From: Pinus tabuliformis
Taxonomy: Eukaryota; Streptophyta; Pinopsida; Pinales; Pinaceae
NCBI GenBank assembly: GCA_031772625.1
Contig: CM062804.1
Coordinates: 276,613,174 to 276,677,173 of the forward strand
Reading direction: 5' to 3'
DNA: 64,000 nucleotides
Position numbers and translations under genes: made by a program. This document shows positions 1 through 10,369 of the stretch, piece by piece (position 1 is the first letter of the stretch; each line of letters starts with the position of its first letter). The notes under the pieces were generated by a model, which did not search any database, was not told the DNA's origin, and worked only from the letters and a program-made list of their open reading frames with translations.

Positions 1-1883
1 TCCATAGCAAGTCCTCTCCCTCGATCAAACAGTCCACTGCAGCTCCTCTTCAACTACGATCACTGATACTTGTATACAATACTTCCTAGGACCTGCACAA
101 CAAGCTTTGATTTGCTTTAGATATTCAATATGCTCCTACAACCATACTACATCTCTCCCAATGCCCTCTCGATGGGCCTCCCTCTTAATGGATCCAACCA
201 CAACTCCTCAAGGTATTCTCATATATATAATTTTTTCTTCTCAAACTTTCAACTTTAGGCACCTTCAAGATGAATAGAAAACCTTCTCGGACAATTAGAT
301 CATTTACCATGAGTAAATACCATAGTAGACACCCAAAGAGTTAACCATAAAGCACACAAAATCTAGGAAGAGCCACCCACAGGGACTAACACAGGTCCTA
401 CCTTCGGGAAGTGCATTATAATGCATCCTGGTACACTACTTATATGTGTTATAATGCTTGGATTCTTCAGGTAACTTTTTTTACCTTGATTTAACTTCAT
501 TTTTGAAGCCTTCTCTCATCAATTTACCACTCAGCTTCAGGGCATGGACATGCAACTTTGAGACATTGTTCCAAACATAGGAGACCATACATTAGACTTG
601 TACAATCATAGAAATGATTGTTACAAAGATGAACACCGCTAAGCATTGGTTGACATCAATGACAACACTAGAACGCGAACAAAATATTTAGCGTCAAGTT
701 AGTGTGTGATGCTTAACTAGACTAATATCTAAAAATGGAGTATATTTTCAATTGAATGGTCATATAGTCCAATATGAATTAACTTTACGGAGTAATGATG
801 AACTCGGTGATAAGCATTGAGATAAACAATTTTACATCAATAAATTTGAATGCTTAATTAATTATGGAAAATAAAATCTCTCTATAGAAAATCATTATTA
901 AATCCACTTGTTACCTTATAAAACAACCTCTTATCTTATATAAAAGCCAAAACAATTTTTTCCTCTATCATCGATAACATGTAAAATTTAAAAATACTAG
1001 TAGCTCACCATTAAATAAGTAAAAAGACAGTAAATAGCAGTCATTCATATATATATATATATATATATATAAACCATTAGATATTAAATATTAAAAGAAA
1101 AATCTATTAATGGAATAAGATTAATGTTAAAATATTTTAATCAACATGATTTTTTTAATTATTAATATTTTCTTAATATTATATGTCACCTTCATTTTAA
1201 AAAGAACAAATCCACATTTTTCTCTCTATATATATGATTAAACTCAAAACCTTTTAAATGGACATATTTATAACCTACGCTAAACTTATTTTTTTATTGT
1301 TATTAATATTATATATCACTTTCATATTAATATATTTTAATATTACGGGTTAACTATTAAAATTTCTTAAAATATTACATGTTAAATGAAATAAATGTTA
1401 CATATTAATTTATGACTAGGATATTTCTGTAATCCATATTAAATATTTTTTAATTAATCTTTCCTCATATTGTATATCACTTTTATATTAAAACGAAATT
1501 TCAAAACATCTAATTTTTTTTTTAATTTAAATTACTTAATTTTTAAAATAATTTTAATATAAAATTACAAAATTTAATATGAACACTAAAATATTTTATT
1601 TATATTTAACAATAAAATATATTACTATTATTAATATATTCTTATTTTAAATATTACATATCAAATAAACATAAAATAAATTACATATCATATGATTATA
1701 CCTAAATTATTCCATATTAATTAGGTAAAAAAAACATAACCGAGTCTTATTTCCTTTCCTAAACCGACAAAACGTAATTCTTATTTGCCTCGCTTCCCTT
1801 TCCGTAAAATAATCGACTTAAATAATGTATTTTAAATCGCAATGTCGCCTTGAATTTACAATAAATTTTAGTTTCCGATCCAC
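1..1883. other. AT-rich upstream intergenic DNA, no gene seen
   Basis: The stretch is very AT-rich from about 700 onward and has no credible open frame. It is shared almost base for base with 19468-21365, so it is part of the duplicated block. A short (AT)n tract lies at 1047-1071. Confidence 0.7.
1047..1071. repeat. (AT)n microsatellite
   Basis: Uninterrupted AT dinucleotides, about 25 bases. The paralogous tract at 20508-20552 is about 45 bases, so the repeat changed length after the duplication. Confidence 0.95.
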
Positions 1884-1891
1884 GGTTTTAC

Positions 1892-2073
1892 AGGCGATGT
1901 CTATTTCCAATACTATAGAATATTTATTGGGCCTGATATGCGCCGGAGATAGCCCCTTATAAAGTGCCGTTTTTTTTTTCCTATAGTCATCCAAGCGCGT
2001 GTTATAAGGGACTATCTCCGGCCCATATCAAGGCGTAATAAATATTCTATAGTGTTGGAAATAAGACTAGCCA
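1892..2073. mobile_element. MITE-like inverted-repeat element with 8-bp target duplication
   Basis: A 182-bp insertion is present only in WOX copy 1. It is flanked by GGTTTTAC at 1884-1891 and again at 2074-2081; the paralogous site in copy 2 (near 21360) has this octamer once and no insertion. About 63 bp at 1901-1961 are imperfectly repeated in inverted orientation at about 2002-2066, separated by a short spacer with a T tract. An 8-bp target duplication fits the hAT superfamily, but the outermost ends do not give a textbook hAT terminus. It lies about 0.5 kb upstream of the WOX start. Confidence 0.8.
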
Positions 2074-2097
2074 GGTTTTACATATTCCAACAAGTGT

Positions 2098-2161
2098 GGC
2101 TTTGGCTTTACGCAATATCATTTAATGGCGGCTTTGGCTTTACGCAATATCATTTAATGGC
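2098..2161. repeat. 32-bp tandem duplication in the WOX promoter region
   Basis: Two adjacent units of 32 bp (starts 2098 and 2130) contain GGCTTTGGCTTTACGC and CAATATCATTTAATGG. Copy 2 has one unit, near 21385. It lies about 450 bp upstream of the WOX start codon. Confidence 0.9.
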
Positions 2162-2582
2162 TTTTCCTTATGATACGAAATTGTGATAGATAACCCGGAT
2201 GCCATTGAATGCCGGTAATTATGGAAGCTTAGTCTTCCATCGCCCTCTCCCATGCGTGCAAACACTATTTAGGCAAAGTCAACGTCATCCTTGTTTCCAA
2301 TCAACATCATGCGATCCTTTTTCCCAATAGACATAACGCGTTCTTTTTCCTTCCCGCCCGAGAGTTATCTATGACACTTGAAATTTGTTGTATTTTTTCG
2401 TTTGGTATTCATTTTCTGTGAAGTAGGGTTTCCTGGTTGCCCAGTTAAAGTTGCAGGTATTGCGCCATAGCTGAACGCGGCCTTCGCCACAGACAGAAAG
2501 AATAACACCTAAATTTCACCGCAGCAAGAAAGATCTGTATTACTCGCCACGCCACGCCACCTCTCCAGAATCAGTAGGTTCC
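2162..2582 (+). promoter_or_regulatory. WOX copy 1 proximal upstream region / 5' leader
   Basis: This stretch is conserved with 21413-21830 and is more GC-rich than the distal flank, as expected for a promoter and 5' leader. No TATA box can be assigned with confidence. The start codon context is GTTCCATGG. Part of it (about 2329-2490) was copied to 5094-5253. In copy 2 the equivalent has a 42-bp tandem duplication with starts at 21581 and 21623. Confidence 0.45.
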
Positions 2583-3532
2583 ATGGAAAGGAAGGAATTA
2601 GAGATTACATGGTCCCGTTGGACGCCCACGAAAAGACAGAAAGAGATTTTGGAAGACCTCTTCAGACAAGGCCATCGTAACCCTAGTCGCTCTCGAATAA
2701 ATGAGATTACCACTCTGCTCAAACAACACGGCAAAGTAGAAGCAAAAAATGTGTTTTATTGGTTTCAGAATACTCAAGCACGCAGCAAGAGTAAACAGAA
2801 AATGAAGACCCGTCAGATGCAGCGATCTCGATTTGAATCAACGCGTCAGGTTCTGAATGAAGAAGCTACTGTGAAAAGCTTGGAGGGCCAAACCTCTTAT
2901 CCTCCAACTAAGGGTAAACTATAGTTACTTTGTTTTTTTAACAGTCTTAAGCGTTTCCATTTTTAGTTGCCTACTTATCCTGTAGCCATGTCTGTCTATG
3001 TTCAGCTGATGGCAAGATCGTGGATTATACAAAGGATATGGCCCAGTTTTCACCTCAGGTAGCGAAAATCTAGTGGGCAGCTTGTTATTTTCTTCCCTTT
3101 TTAATTGTTAAATCTAGGTTTCACGTATTTGTTTCGCTCTCTGATTCATTAACCACAAATTCACCCGTATCAGCCTCCGGTACGTCAACACAAAGGCTCA
3201 TACCTATTGATTTGTCATCGAAACAACATTTGCAATCTGTTGGGGTCGAAACTTTCTCACAACCCGATCATTTCACATACAATATGTGGAACAAAGAAGC
3301 CCATAGAAAAGATGGATGGCTGCATAATTTTACAGACCCTCGCAGAAGTAACGTCATGACGAATTGCGCAGTTGCCCAGGAACATGAGAAAAGAGAGGAA
3401 TTGCTGGAGCTGTTTCCTTTGCACCCGCATGGTAACCTCAGGTCCAAGTGCAACAGTAGTTTGAACGGTGAACAAACCAACAACCTGTGGTTGGGTGGTG
3501 GTGTATTCTTGTCATTAAAGTTTGTGCCTTAG
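2583..3532 (+). CDS. WUSCHEL-related homeobox (WOX) transcription factor, copy 1
   Basis: This is a homeodomain transcription factor of the plant WOX family, which acts in the nucleus in stem-cell and embryo patterning. The best model has two exons, 2583-2913 and 3174-3532. The donor is G|GTAAAC, the acceptor TATCAG|CC, the intron is phase 1, and the product is 229 aa. Residues 9-73 form the homeodomain, with WFQN at 60-63. Near the C-terminus LLELFPLHP (about 187-195) matches the WUS-box that defines the modern WUS clade, and FLSLKF (222-227) resembles a weak EAR-type repression motif. The start ATG sits in GTTCCATGG. It is oddly diverged: helix 3 reads NTQAR where WUS-clade members usually read NHKAR. 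The family call is firm; the clade rests on the WUS-box, and the exon boundaries are inferred. A splice-like 53-nt segment at 3006-3058 would break the frame and is left out. Confidence 0.9.
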
Positions 3533-4108
3533 ATACAAACGAATTGCATGCTCAAAGTTTCCCTCTATTTTATTCATTTCCATGATCATACATCCCGTCC
3601 AATCCGTTCACAAATTTTGTCATTTGAAATGTACGTCGAGGTCAGGTTTATCATACAATCGAAATACCTCAACGAATATGAGTGTTTTAGTTGAATAAAT
3701 AAATGTCTCTTCCCTTTTTACGATAAATATCTTCACTCTCAATTCATAACCATTTTTGAGTTTACTAATCTGGGGAAATAAAAATATTTTGGAGGTTCGC
3801 ATTGTTGTAAAGTAAAATGTTTTGCTAGGATTAGAGGGCCACATTGTTAGTTCAAGTTCATCCTTAATCTGGATTTTATGAATACAAAATTTGCCTAAAC
3901 CTAATTTCATAAAAAGGTTTGATTTTCACTGTGGAACTTGAATTGGCGACGAGGAAGTGTGTATTTGCTAAATGAAGCATACCGCATTACCCTATAGGAT
4001 GAAGAAGAAGCATTTTCGCTTGCAAATGGAGAAAACTTTAATAGGTGAAAACTTGTGTAAACGATCAATATTTAAATACCAAGTTTTGTAATATGTTTAT
4101 ATTTTTGG
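3533..4108 (+). other. WOX copy 1 3' flank with candidate poly(A) signal
   Basis: Conserved with copy 2 from 22800 up to the site of the LTR insertion at 23165, and again after 29170. AATAAA occurs at 3694-3699, about 160 bases past the stop, and could serve as a polyadenylation signal. No other gene is visible. Confidence 0.5.
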
Positions 4109-4664
4109 GAAGAACTTATTAGAATTACAATAATGTCAAATCAGAAGGAAATAGGAACTTGGTGAGTGGGGAGCCACATAGCACTAATCAAAATTTTAAC
4201 ATTTATTAAAACTAATGTATCATTTTGTTAATTTAGCTAAAATTAAGTTTGCTATTTATTTATTTTTAATGTTTTTTAAAAGAATAATAAAAATAATAAT
4301 AATGTAATTTTAAGATTATGGCAAAATTAGATATTAAATTGATATATGAATTTTTTCATTTAAAGTTTATAAAGGTATATATATTTTAATCCTGCTTAAA
4401 TTTGAACCTATAATATTCTACTAATATAATAATGAGGAACTTATCATGGAGGAACATATTAGAATTGGAATACTCAATACCCTAGGAAATTGTTGGGTGG
4501 GAGCCATGTGATACGAATGTAATCTTTTAAATTTATTAAAAGTAATGGAAGATTTTGCTAATTGAATTAACTTTTAATAACTAAATTATAATTAAGTTTG
4601 TTATTTATTTATTTTTAATGTTTTTGTAAAATAATAATAATAATGATGATAATTTAATTTAACT
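4109..4664 (+). repeat. ~330-bp AT-rich repeat, two adjacent units
   Basis: Unit 1 (4109-4432) and partial unit 2 (4433-4664) share the landmarks GAACTTATTAGAATT, ATTTATTAAAA and TTGTTATTTATTTATTTTTA, in the same order. Further units occur at about 5278-5625, 6003-6146 and 29397-29705, and a scrap at 40978-41020. Unit 2 is cut by the LINE fragment at 4675. No coding capacity or transposon ends were recognised. Confidence 0.75.
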
Positions 4665-4674
4665 TATTTCGAAA

Positions 4675-5093
4675 GGAAAAATCAAACTTTTTATTAAAAA
4701 AATAAAAAGTTACATCTGTAGATGCTATAAGCATTCTTGAAGTCTTGTTCACATTGTTGCAAAAAACCAGAACCTCTATGAAGACATATAAAACACAACC
4801 TCCCCATTATCTTAAGTACAAACTTTATTCCTTTTTTGCACATTATCTCAAGTACAGACTTTATTCCTAAGGGGACATCCCTGCCTCATCCCTCTTTGGC
4901 TATGAAAAATGGGGAAGCAAGTATGTTGATAAGTATGAAAAAGATTACACTTGTAATGAATCCTATGACCCAATTTATGAAACCAATGTCGAACCCCAAA
5001 TGGGTTAAAATTAAGTGAAGGTATATCCAAATAATTCTATCATAGGCCTTCAATAGATCTATCTTCACAATGAACCATTTTTTATTGTTCCTT
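4675..5093 (-). mobile_element. Deleted, chimeric LINE fragment
   Basis: Minus-strand L1-type fragment. 4740-4860 matches LINE 3' sequence found at 6160-6220 and 30110-30160. It is joined directly to reverse-transcriptase sequence (4870-5093) equivalent to about 31280-31500. The antisense translation contains VKIDLLKAYDRIIW, typical of the LINE RT. More than a kilobase of the element is missing between the two parts. Confidence 0.8.
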
Positions 5094-5253
5094 CCCAATA
5101 GACATAACGCGTTCTTTTTCCTTCCCGCCCGAGAGTTATCTATGACACTTGAAATTTGTTGTATTTTTTCGTTTGGTATTCGTTTTCTGTGAAGTAGGTT
5201 TCCTGGTTGTCGAGTTAAAGTTGCAGGTATTGCGTCATAGCTGAACACGGCCT
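5094..5253 (+). repeat. Displaced copy of the WOX 5' flank fused to a LINE
   Basis: About 160 bases match the WOX upstream region at about 2329-2490, in the same orientation, with a handful of differences. Shared landmarks include GACATAACGCG, CTTCCCGCCCGAGAG and AGTTGCAGGTATTGCG. Its left edge is fused to LINE RT sequence at a short C/T-rich stretch also found upstream of WOX. Its right edge joins the 330-bp repeat. It has no attached reading frame. Confidence 0.85.
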
Positions 5254-5277
5254 TCCAATAAAATTTTCTTATATATA

Positions 5278-5625
5278 ATGAGTGTTATAAATAATAATTA
5301 GGAACTTATCATGGAGAAACTTATTAGAATTGGAATAATCTCAAATCCCTCTGAAATTGGAGAGTGGGGAACCACACTAATCTAATTTTTTAAATTTATT
5401 AAAAGTAATGGACCATTTTGTTAATTTAATTAAATTTAAGTTTGTTATTTATTTATTTTTAATGTTTTTGTAAAATAATAATAATAATATTAATGATAAT
5501 TTAATGTTAAGATTATGGATAAATTAGATATTAAATTGATATATGAGATTTTTTTCATTTAAACTTTATAAAGGTTTATATATTTTAATCCTCTTTGAAT
5601 TTAAAGTTATAACAATTTACCAAAG
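5278..5625 (+). repeat. ~330-bp AT-rich repeat unit
   Basis: Same family as 4109-4664, starting near GGAACTTATCATGGAG and ending near the (TA)n tract. Confidence 0.7.
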
Positions 5626-5643
5626 AAATACATACTCTTAATC

Positions 5644-5646
<3 letters not shown>

Positions 5647-5693
<47 letters not shown>
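5647..5693. repeat. (TA)n microsatellite
   Basis: About 46 bases of uninterrupted TA. Confidence 0.97.
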
Positions 5694-5697
<4 letters not shown>

Positions 5698-5739
5698 TTT
5701 CTCTCAACAATTCAATAACATGAAAATTTTCCAAACTAT

Positions 5740-5893
5740 AAATGCATATCATATACTTAGTAGGTACTCATTGTCTACGTTTTTCATCTCCATTTGACAT
5801 TTGTCGTTTCACTATTAAATGCATATCATATACTTAGTAGGTACTCATTGTCTACGTTTTTCATCTCCATTTGACATTTGTCGTTTCACTATT
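5740..5893. repeat. 77-bp tandem duplication, two units
   Basis: Units start at 5740 and 5817 with AAATGCATATCATATAC and look identical by eye, so the duplication is recent. No function is apparent. Confidence 0.93.
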
Positions 5894-6002
5894 TTGACAT
5901 GGGTCGACTTTAACTTAAGAAAAAAAGGGAATTACACATCTTATTGTAAAATGGACCATTTTGTAAATAAAATTTTCTTCTACATAAATGAATGTTATAA
6001 AT

Positions 6003-6146
6003 AATAATGAGGAACTTATCATGGAGGAACTTATTAGAATTGGAATAATCTCAAATCCCTAAGAAATTGGTCACATGCACGAATCTAATTTTTTAAATTT
6101 ATTAAAAGTAATGGACCATTTTGCTAATTGAATTAATTTTCAATAT
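6003..6146 (+). repeat. ~330-bp AT-rich repeat, truncated unit
   Basis: Same family as 4109-4664. It is cut at about 6147 by the 3' end of the LINE that follows. Confidence 0.65.
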
Positions 6147-6555
6147 CTAATTTAAGTCTATTGTTCACATTGTTGCAAAAAATGAGAACCTCCATGAAGA
6201 CATATAAAACACACCCTCCCCAAAAGGACTAAGTTGTTTCTCTATCATCATCACAGTATCAAAAAAGCCATAAGAGAAATAACATAGCAGGGCCTCCCCA
6301 ACATTGGAGAAAACAACCATCTTGTAAATAAGTTTAACATCAATGTTTGATGAAATAGATCGAGTATCCATACAAAAATGCAAAAAGTATATTGTAAGCA
6401 TAATTAGAGAAACAAAAACATAAAAGTAAAGCTTTGATGGTACTCCAAGGTTTGTATAGAAGATAAAAGATATCACCTCATCTGATATAGGGTGGTTGAT
6501 TCGACACATGAATCAAACCATCCTCATATGTTGATACTCTCCAAGTGCCTAGATC

Positions 6556-6930
6556 CTATTGTAGACGTTCCTTAGAAAGGAAATATATTATGGTGTCCAG
6601 CTCCCTGTAGGTGTGAAAAACAACTATGTAATGAAAAATCATTTTAATTTGTAAAATTTCTTGAATAATTGGGAATAAAATGTGGCTTTGACATCTTTGA
6701 CTCTCATTAATCCAATTAATAACATTTAACGAATCTTCAAAGATTTGCACATAATAAATCCATAAGTCCATGATCCAGCACAACAATAGTTTCAGTGTTT
6801 GGAGCTCTGCAAAGTTGTTTGTTCCTTCCCCAAGGCCTATTGAGGATTTCCAGTACTTGTGTTCTTTATGATAAATGACTCGTCTTGCCCCACATCTATT
6901 TCGAGCATTCGATGCTCCGTCAAAATAAGC
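6556..6930 (-). pseudogene. LINE RNase H domain remnant
   Basis: The minus-strand translation shows an FFDGAS-like start near 6900 and the downstream helix FEDSLNVINWINE (about 6700-6740). Both are typical of the RVT_3 RNase H at the C-terminus of plant L1 elements. In the element this domain degrades RNA in RNA:DNA hybrids. Frame changes separate the two parts. The tail at 6165-6509 continues the element to its 3' end but has no recognisable domain. Confidence 0.7.
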
Positions 6931-8219
6931 CTAGGTTATAAGGGGGTTTATCTATTCTTCCTTTATGATTCGGGAGATTTGTGGGGAAGTAGTCAATGGG
7001 AGGAGAGAAAAAAATGATGCGTATTCGACTGCAATGAGGTATGGTGCCAAAGGGACATCCATAAATATCCATTTATTTCTAGCCAACCAAATGCCCCAAG
7101 AGATGATGAGTGGAATATTTTTTGGATTTTCCTCTTGATTTTCTTGCCACTAGCGTTTCCAAGCCTCCATGAGAGACTACCCTCTCCAACCCCACCTGAT
7201 TCCCATGAGATTCAATGCAAGCTCCCAAACTCTTGAAGTGAAAGGATAGACTAGGAAAACATGGTTTGTAGTTTCTTCTAAAATTTTGCAAAGTGTACAC
7301 CATCTAGGTCCATTCTTGTTCCTTTTATGTAGATTATCCCACGTAGGAACTTTACTCCTAAGGAGACACCAAAAGAGAAACCTTGCTTTTGTTGGTCACT
7401 TTAGCTGTGAGAGGGATCTCCACAACCATTGCTGGCCTCCCTGTAATCTTCTTTCAATTTGGTAATCGTAGCCATATTTTGGGGAGTATAGGCCATTTTA
7501 GGAATGTACACACTGAAGCTCATCGGGATAGTATCTTAACTTGATATTTTATCAAATAATGTCTCTAATGAAGGACTTCCATATACCTCTCCATCACAGA
7601 TGAATTTGAATGGCTTCAGTAGTTTTCCAACCTTGTTTCCAAAGAGAGGACTCTTTAGGGGTCGCAATCTAGTTAAGGGAGGAACTCCTTGATCTCCCTC
7701 GGGAGAGAAAATTGTTCGTTGTATCCCACGTGTTATTCATCCCCTATTCTTACATTTTCCCCATTCCTAGCCATCCAAGCCAACCCTTCTTAGATTATGC
7801 CTATTGATTCTAGAGTAGCCTTCCATATTGATGATGCATTGGCTAGTTTTTTAGTTACTCTCCAAATCCACTCCTTCATAGGTTCAGGGTCTATATATTT
7901 TCTTTACTACCACTCTCCAAACGTTTTCCTTTGTTATCGGCCTCCATACCGATTTTTCCGCTAGTGGGAATACGAGAATGGGGAGATCCTTAATACCCCA
8001 TCCTATCCAAGCCTTTGGGATGGCTATTTTGTCCCAAGCAACCTATGGAAGGACACCCTCCTTTTTTGAACCAACCCACATAAACTACCCACACAATTTC
8101 CTGATTTGATCTAAAATTCCTTTTGGTACCCATGTGAGGGCAATCCAGTAAACCAGAATGGCCATTAGAACTGATTTGATTAGTACCAACCTACCAGCCC
8201 TTGAAAGCCACTTATAGCT
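6931..8219 (-). pseudogene. LINE zinc-finger RVT region, decayed
   Basis: This lies between RT and RNase H of the same LINE. Short antisense frames such as 7079-7303 contain Cys/His spacing like the zf-RVT region of plant L1 elements, with many stops and shifts. The homologous part of the second LINE (30314-30681) is better preserved. Confidence 0.6.
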
Positions 8220-9281
8220 CTAGTGTTTAAACCTCTTTTCAACTTTTTCCAGCAGCGAGTGCCAGTCATGTTTTCTATAGTTATCTGGCTTCAGGTGAAA
8301 GCCTAAGTATTTGAAGTTGTCAATCATAGGCATTTCTAGATAAGGGAGGCTTGTAGTGAGTCTCTTTATCTCCACCACCGAGCAACCAACATAAACTATG
8401 CAATATTTCTTTTTGTTTATGCTCATTCCTGTAGCTTTTAATAAAAGCTCAATTGTGATTTTCACTTTTTAGATTTCTTCTCTCACCCCATTACTGGACA
8501 AGAGGATATCATCTACAAAAAGGAGATGGATAATGGAAAAATTTGTAGCTACTGTGATCCCTTTTATCTCCCTTTTGTGCTTTGCTACAATGATTAACTG
8601 ACTAAGACCTTCAGTTGCTAGTAAGAACAACAAGGATGGCAGGGGGCATCCATGCCTTAGCCCTCTCCAGCTATGAAAAAAGGGGGAAGCAACTCCATTG
8701 ATAAGTATGGAAAATCTTACATTTGTAATGCATCCCATGACCTAATTTATGAAACCAATGTTGAACCGTAGATCGATTACAAGTAGGTGAATGTATATCC
8801 AAAGAATTTTTTCATAGGCCTTTGATAGATGTATCTTTACAATGAACTCTTTTTTCTTGCTCCTTTTCATATTATGCATGGATTCCTGAGCAACACCAAT
8901 GGCTTCAGGTACCTTTCTTCCATCCAAGAATTTGAATTTTTCTCTTGAGATGTTCCTGGAGAGGATGGGTTTTAGGCATAGAAATATAATTTTTGCTATG
9001 ATTTTATAGATACAATTACAAAGATAAATAGGCCCAAATTCCTCAAAATGCTTTGGATCATCAGTTTTAGGGATGACGGTTATGAAATTTGAGTTGGATG
9101 GTTCATGTATTGATCCTCTAACTCTCGATTCCTCCACCACGCTAGTTAATTCATCCCCCATAAGCTCAAAAAAGTGTTGGAAGAGTTCTACCGTCCATCC
9201 ATCAGGCCCTAGACTCTTATCCTTCTGCATTTTTTTGAGAATTTCTTCGACATCTCCCTTTGTAGCAAATGTCATTATCAT
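8220..9281 (-). pseudogene. LINE reverse transcriptase, broken
   Basis: Three consecutive antisense segments (9281-8742, 8738-8469, 8465-8220) make up the RT of an L1-type LINE. Visible motifs are KSLGPDGW (fingers), FITVIPKTDDP, LRHGCPL and the catalytic FVDDILL, equivalent to the YxDD box. Single stop codons separate the segments, which are otherwise in register. The domain would prime reverse transcription at the target nick. One stop sits just before the palm domain, so the product cannot be made from this copy. Confidence 0.88.
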
Positions 9282-9789
9282 ATCATTTTCCTCTTATTCC
9301 ACACATCTGGGAAACAATTGAGCCACTTGAACAGCCTCTGGTGGCTTCTTCTGGAGCTTTGAAAATGCCTTTAAAGTGGTCCCTACCCAGGCCTACTATC
9401 TCATCAAATGATTTTTCTATTACTCCCTTAGATCATTGCATTTCCAAGATAGTATTGCAATTCTTCCTATATTTCGCATAGTTTTGAAATAATTATGTGT
9501 TTTCATCACTAAATGAGAGCCATATTTCTATACTTTTGAGTCTCTATTGCTCCTCCATTCCTCTCAATATATTACTTTTTGAAATTTCCAGTTGTTTGAT
9601 TCTTTCCTTTTTCACTTGTGTCTCATAGCCATCCACCTCTGGACTTTCGAGGGTCTCAATTGTTTCCTTTATATGTTAAAGTGTGACTTCTTCCCTATTC
9701 CTTTTCTCCTTTTTTCCCTTTTCCCATGTTATTGTTTCCTGTTTCAACCGTTTGACTTTTCCCATGAAAATATCGGCTGATGACAGGAC
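9282..9789 (-). pseudogene. LINE linker between endonuclease and RT, decayed
   Basis: No domain can be named in this stretch. It is colinear with the endonuclease-to-RT linker of the second LINE (37130-37850) and is repeated at 52848-53325. The plus-strand frames here are shadows. Confidence 0.6.
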
Positions 9790-10369
9790 CTAATCATTAG
9801 TTACAAACCTCCATGTTTCATTAACTAAGGTATTATATGCAAGGTCTGTTAGCCATTTAGGATTGAATTTAAAAGGGGAGGCTGGATTTCTACAAGGACA
9901 TTTCAGTTCGAGGATAGTAGGAAAATGATCAGAATCACCACTAGATCCAATCCATTTTCTAAATAAAGTTAAATTGTTGACCAAATCCTCCATCATCAGA
10001 AACCGGTCCAATCTCTTAGCAACCCGAGCCTCTCCCATTCACTGATTCCTCCAAGTGGGTTGGGATTTTATAAAGTTTACATCAATGAGCTTCCCCATCA
10101 TGAGTTTATTTTTAAAGTAGCCAACTAGAGTGTGTGCTTGAACATGAGGCCCCCAAGTCTCTGACATGCCTAGAGAGAAGTTCATATCCCCTCCCATCAC
10201 CAAATTTGAGGCCTTCATGAAGGATTTAATAAATAAAGAGTTACAAAATGTGACACTATACTAACACAAACCATATACATTCAAGATATTTAGCTCTGAT
10301 CCAAGTTCAGAAGAGTAAATCTCGACCCCCAATATTTGATCCAATCCCCAATAATTTAGGAGTTTTATG
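9790..10369 (-). pseudogene. LINE AP endonuclease, C-terminal half
   Basis: The antisense translation gives GDMNFSLGMSET (about 10160-10200) and GSSGDSDHFP (about 9920-9950). These correspond to the GDxN and SDH signatures of the endonuclease/exonuclease/phosphatase fold that nicks the target DNA. The N-terminal half, present in the second LINE at 38198-38452, is absent because the gypsy LTR starts at 10370. An in-frame stop separates the two motifs. Confidence 0.82.

Larger units (their letters stand above)
1..4420 (+). repeat. WOX-bearing duplicated block, copy 1
   Basis: Base 1 aligns with 19468, and near-identical sequence continues through the promoter region, the WOX gene and its 3' flank to about 4420. 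The counterpart is 19468-29705, which contains a 6-kb insertion. The offset drifts from 19467 at the left edge to 19248 at the WOX start because of small indels, a MITE and microsatellite changes. The left edge of this copy lies outside the window. The following LINE plus gypsy block is also repeated after copy 2, so this is probably the left part of a larger tandem unit. Confidence 0.9.
6147..10369 (-). mobile_element. L1-type LINE with RNase H, 5' part replaced by gypsy LTR
   Basis: A minus-strand LINE. Reading from 10369 down: C-terminal half of the AP endonuclease, reverse transcriptase, zinc-finger RVT region, and a plant-type RNase H. Frames are broken by stops and shifts, so it is dead. 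The 5' part (endonuclease N-terminus and ORF1) is missing because the gypsy LTR begins at 10370. The segment 9311-10369 recurs at 52848-53904 next to the second gypsy copy. Confidence 0.88.

Noticed and set aside
2540..2734. Antisense ORF over the WOX homeodomain
   Set aside because: Shadow of the homeobox exon; the same shadow appears at 21788-21982.
4886..5248. 120-aa antisense ORF
   Set aside because: It is a chimera of LINE RT and antisense WOX 5' flank, created by a junction at 5094.
5647..5693. TA tract as an origin or matrix-attachment site
   Set aside because: Nothing beyond base composition supports it.
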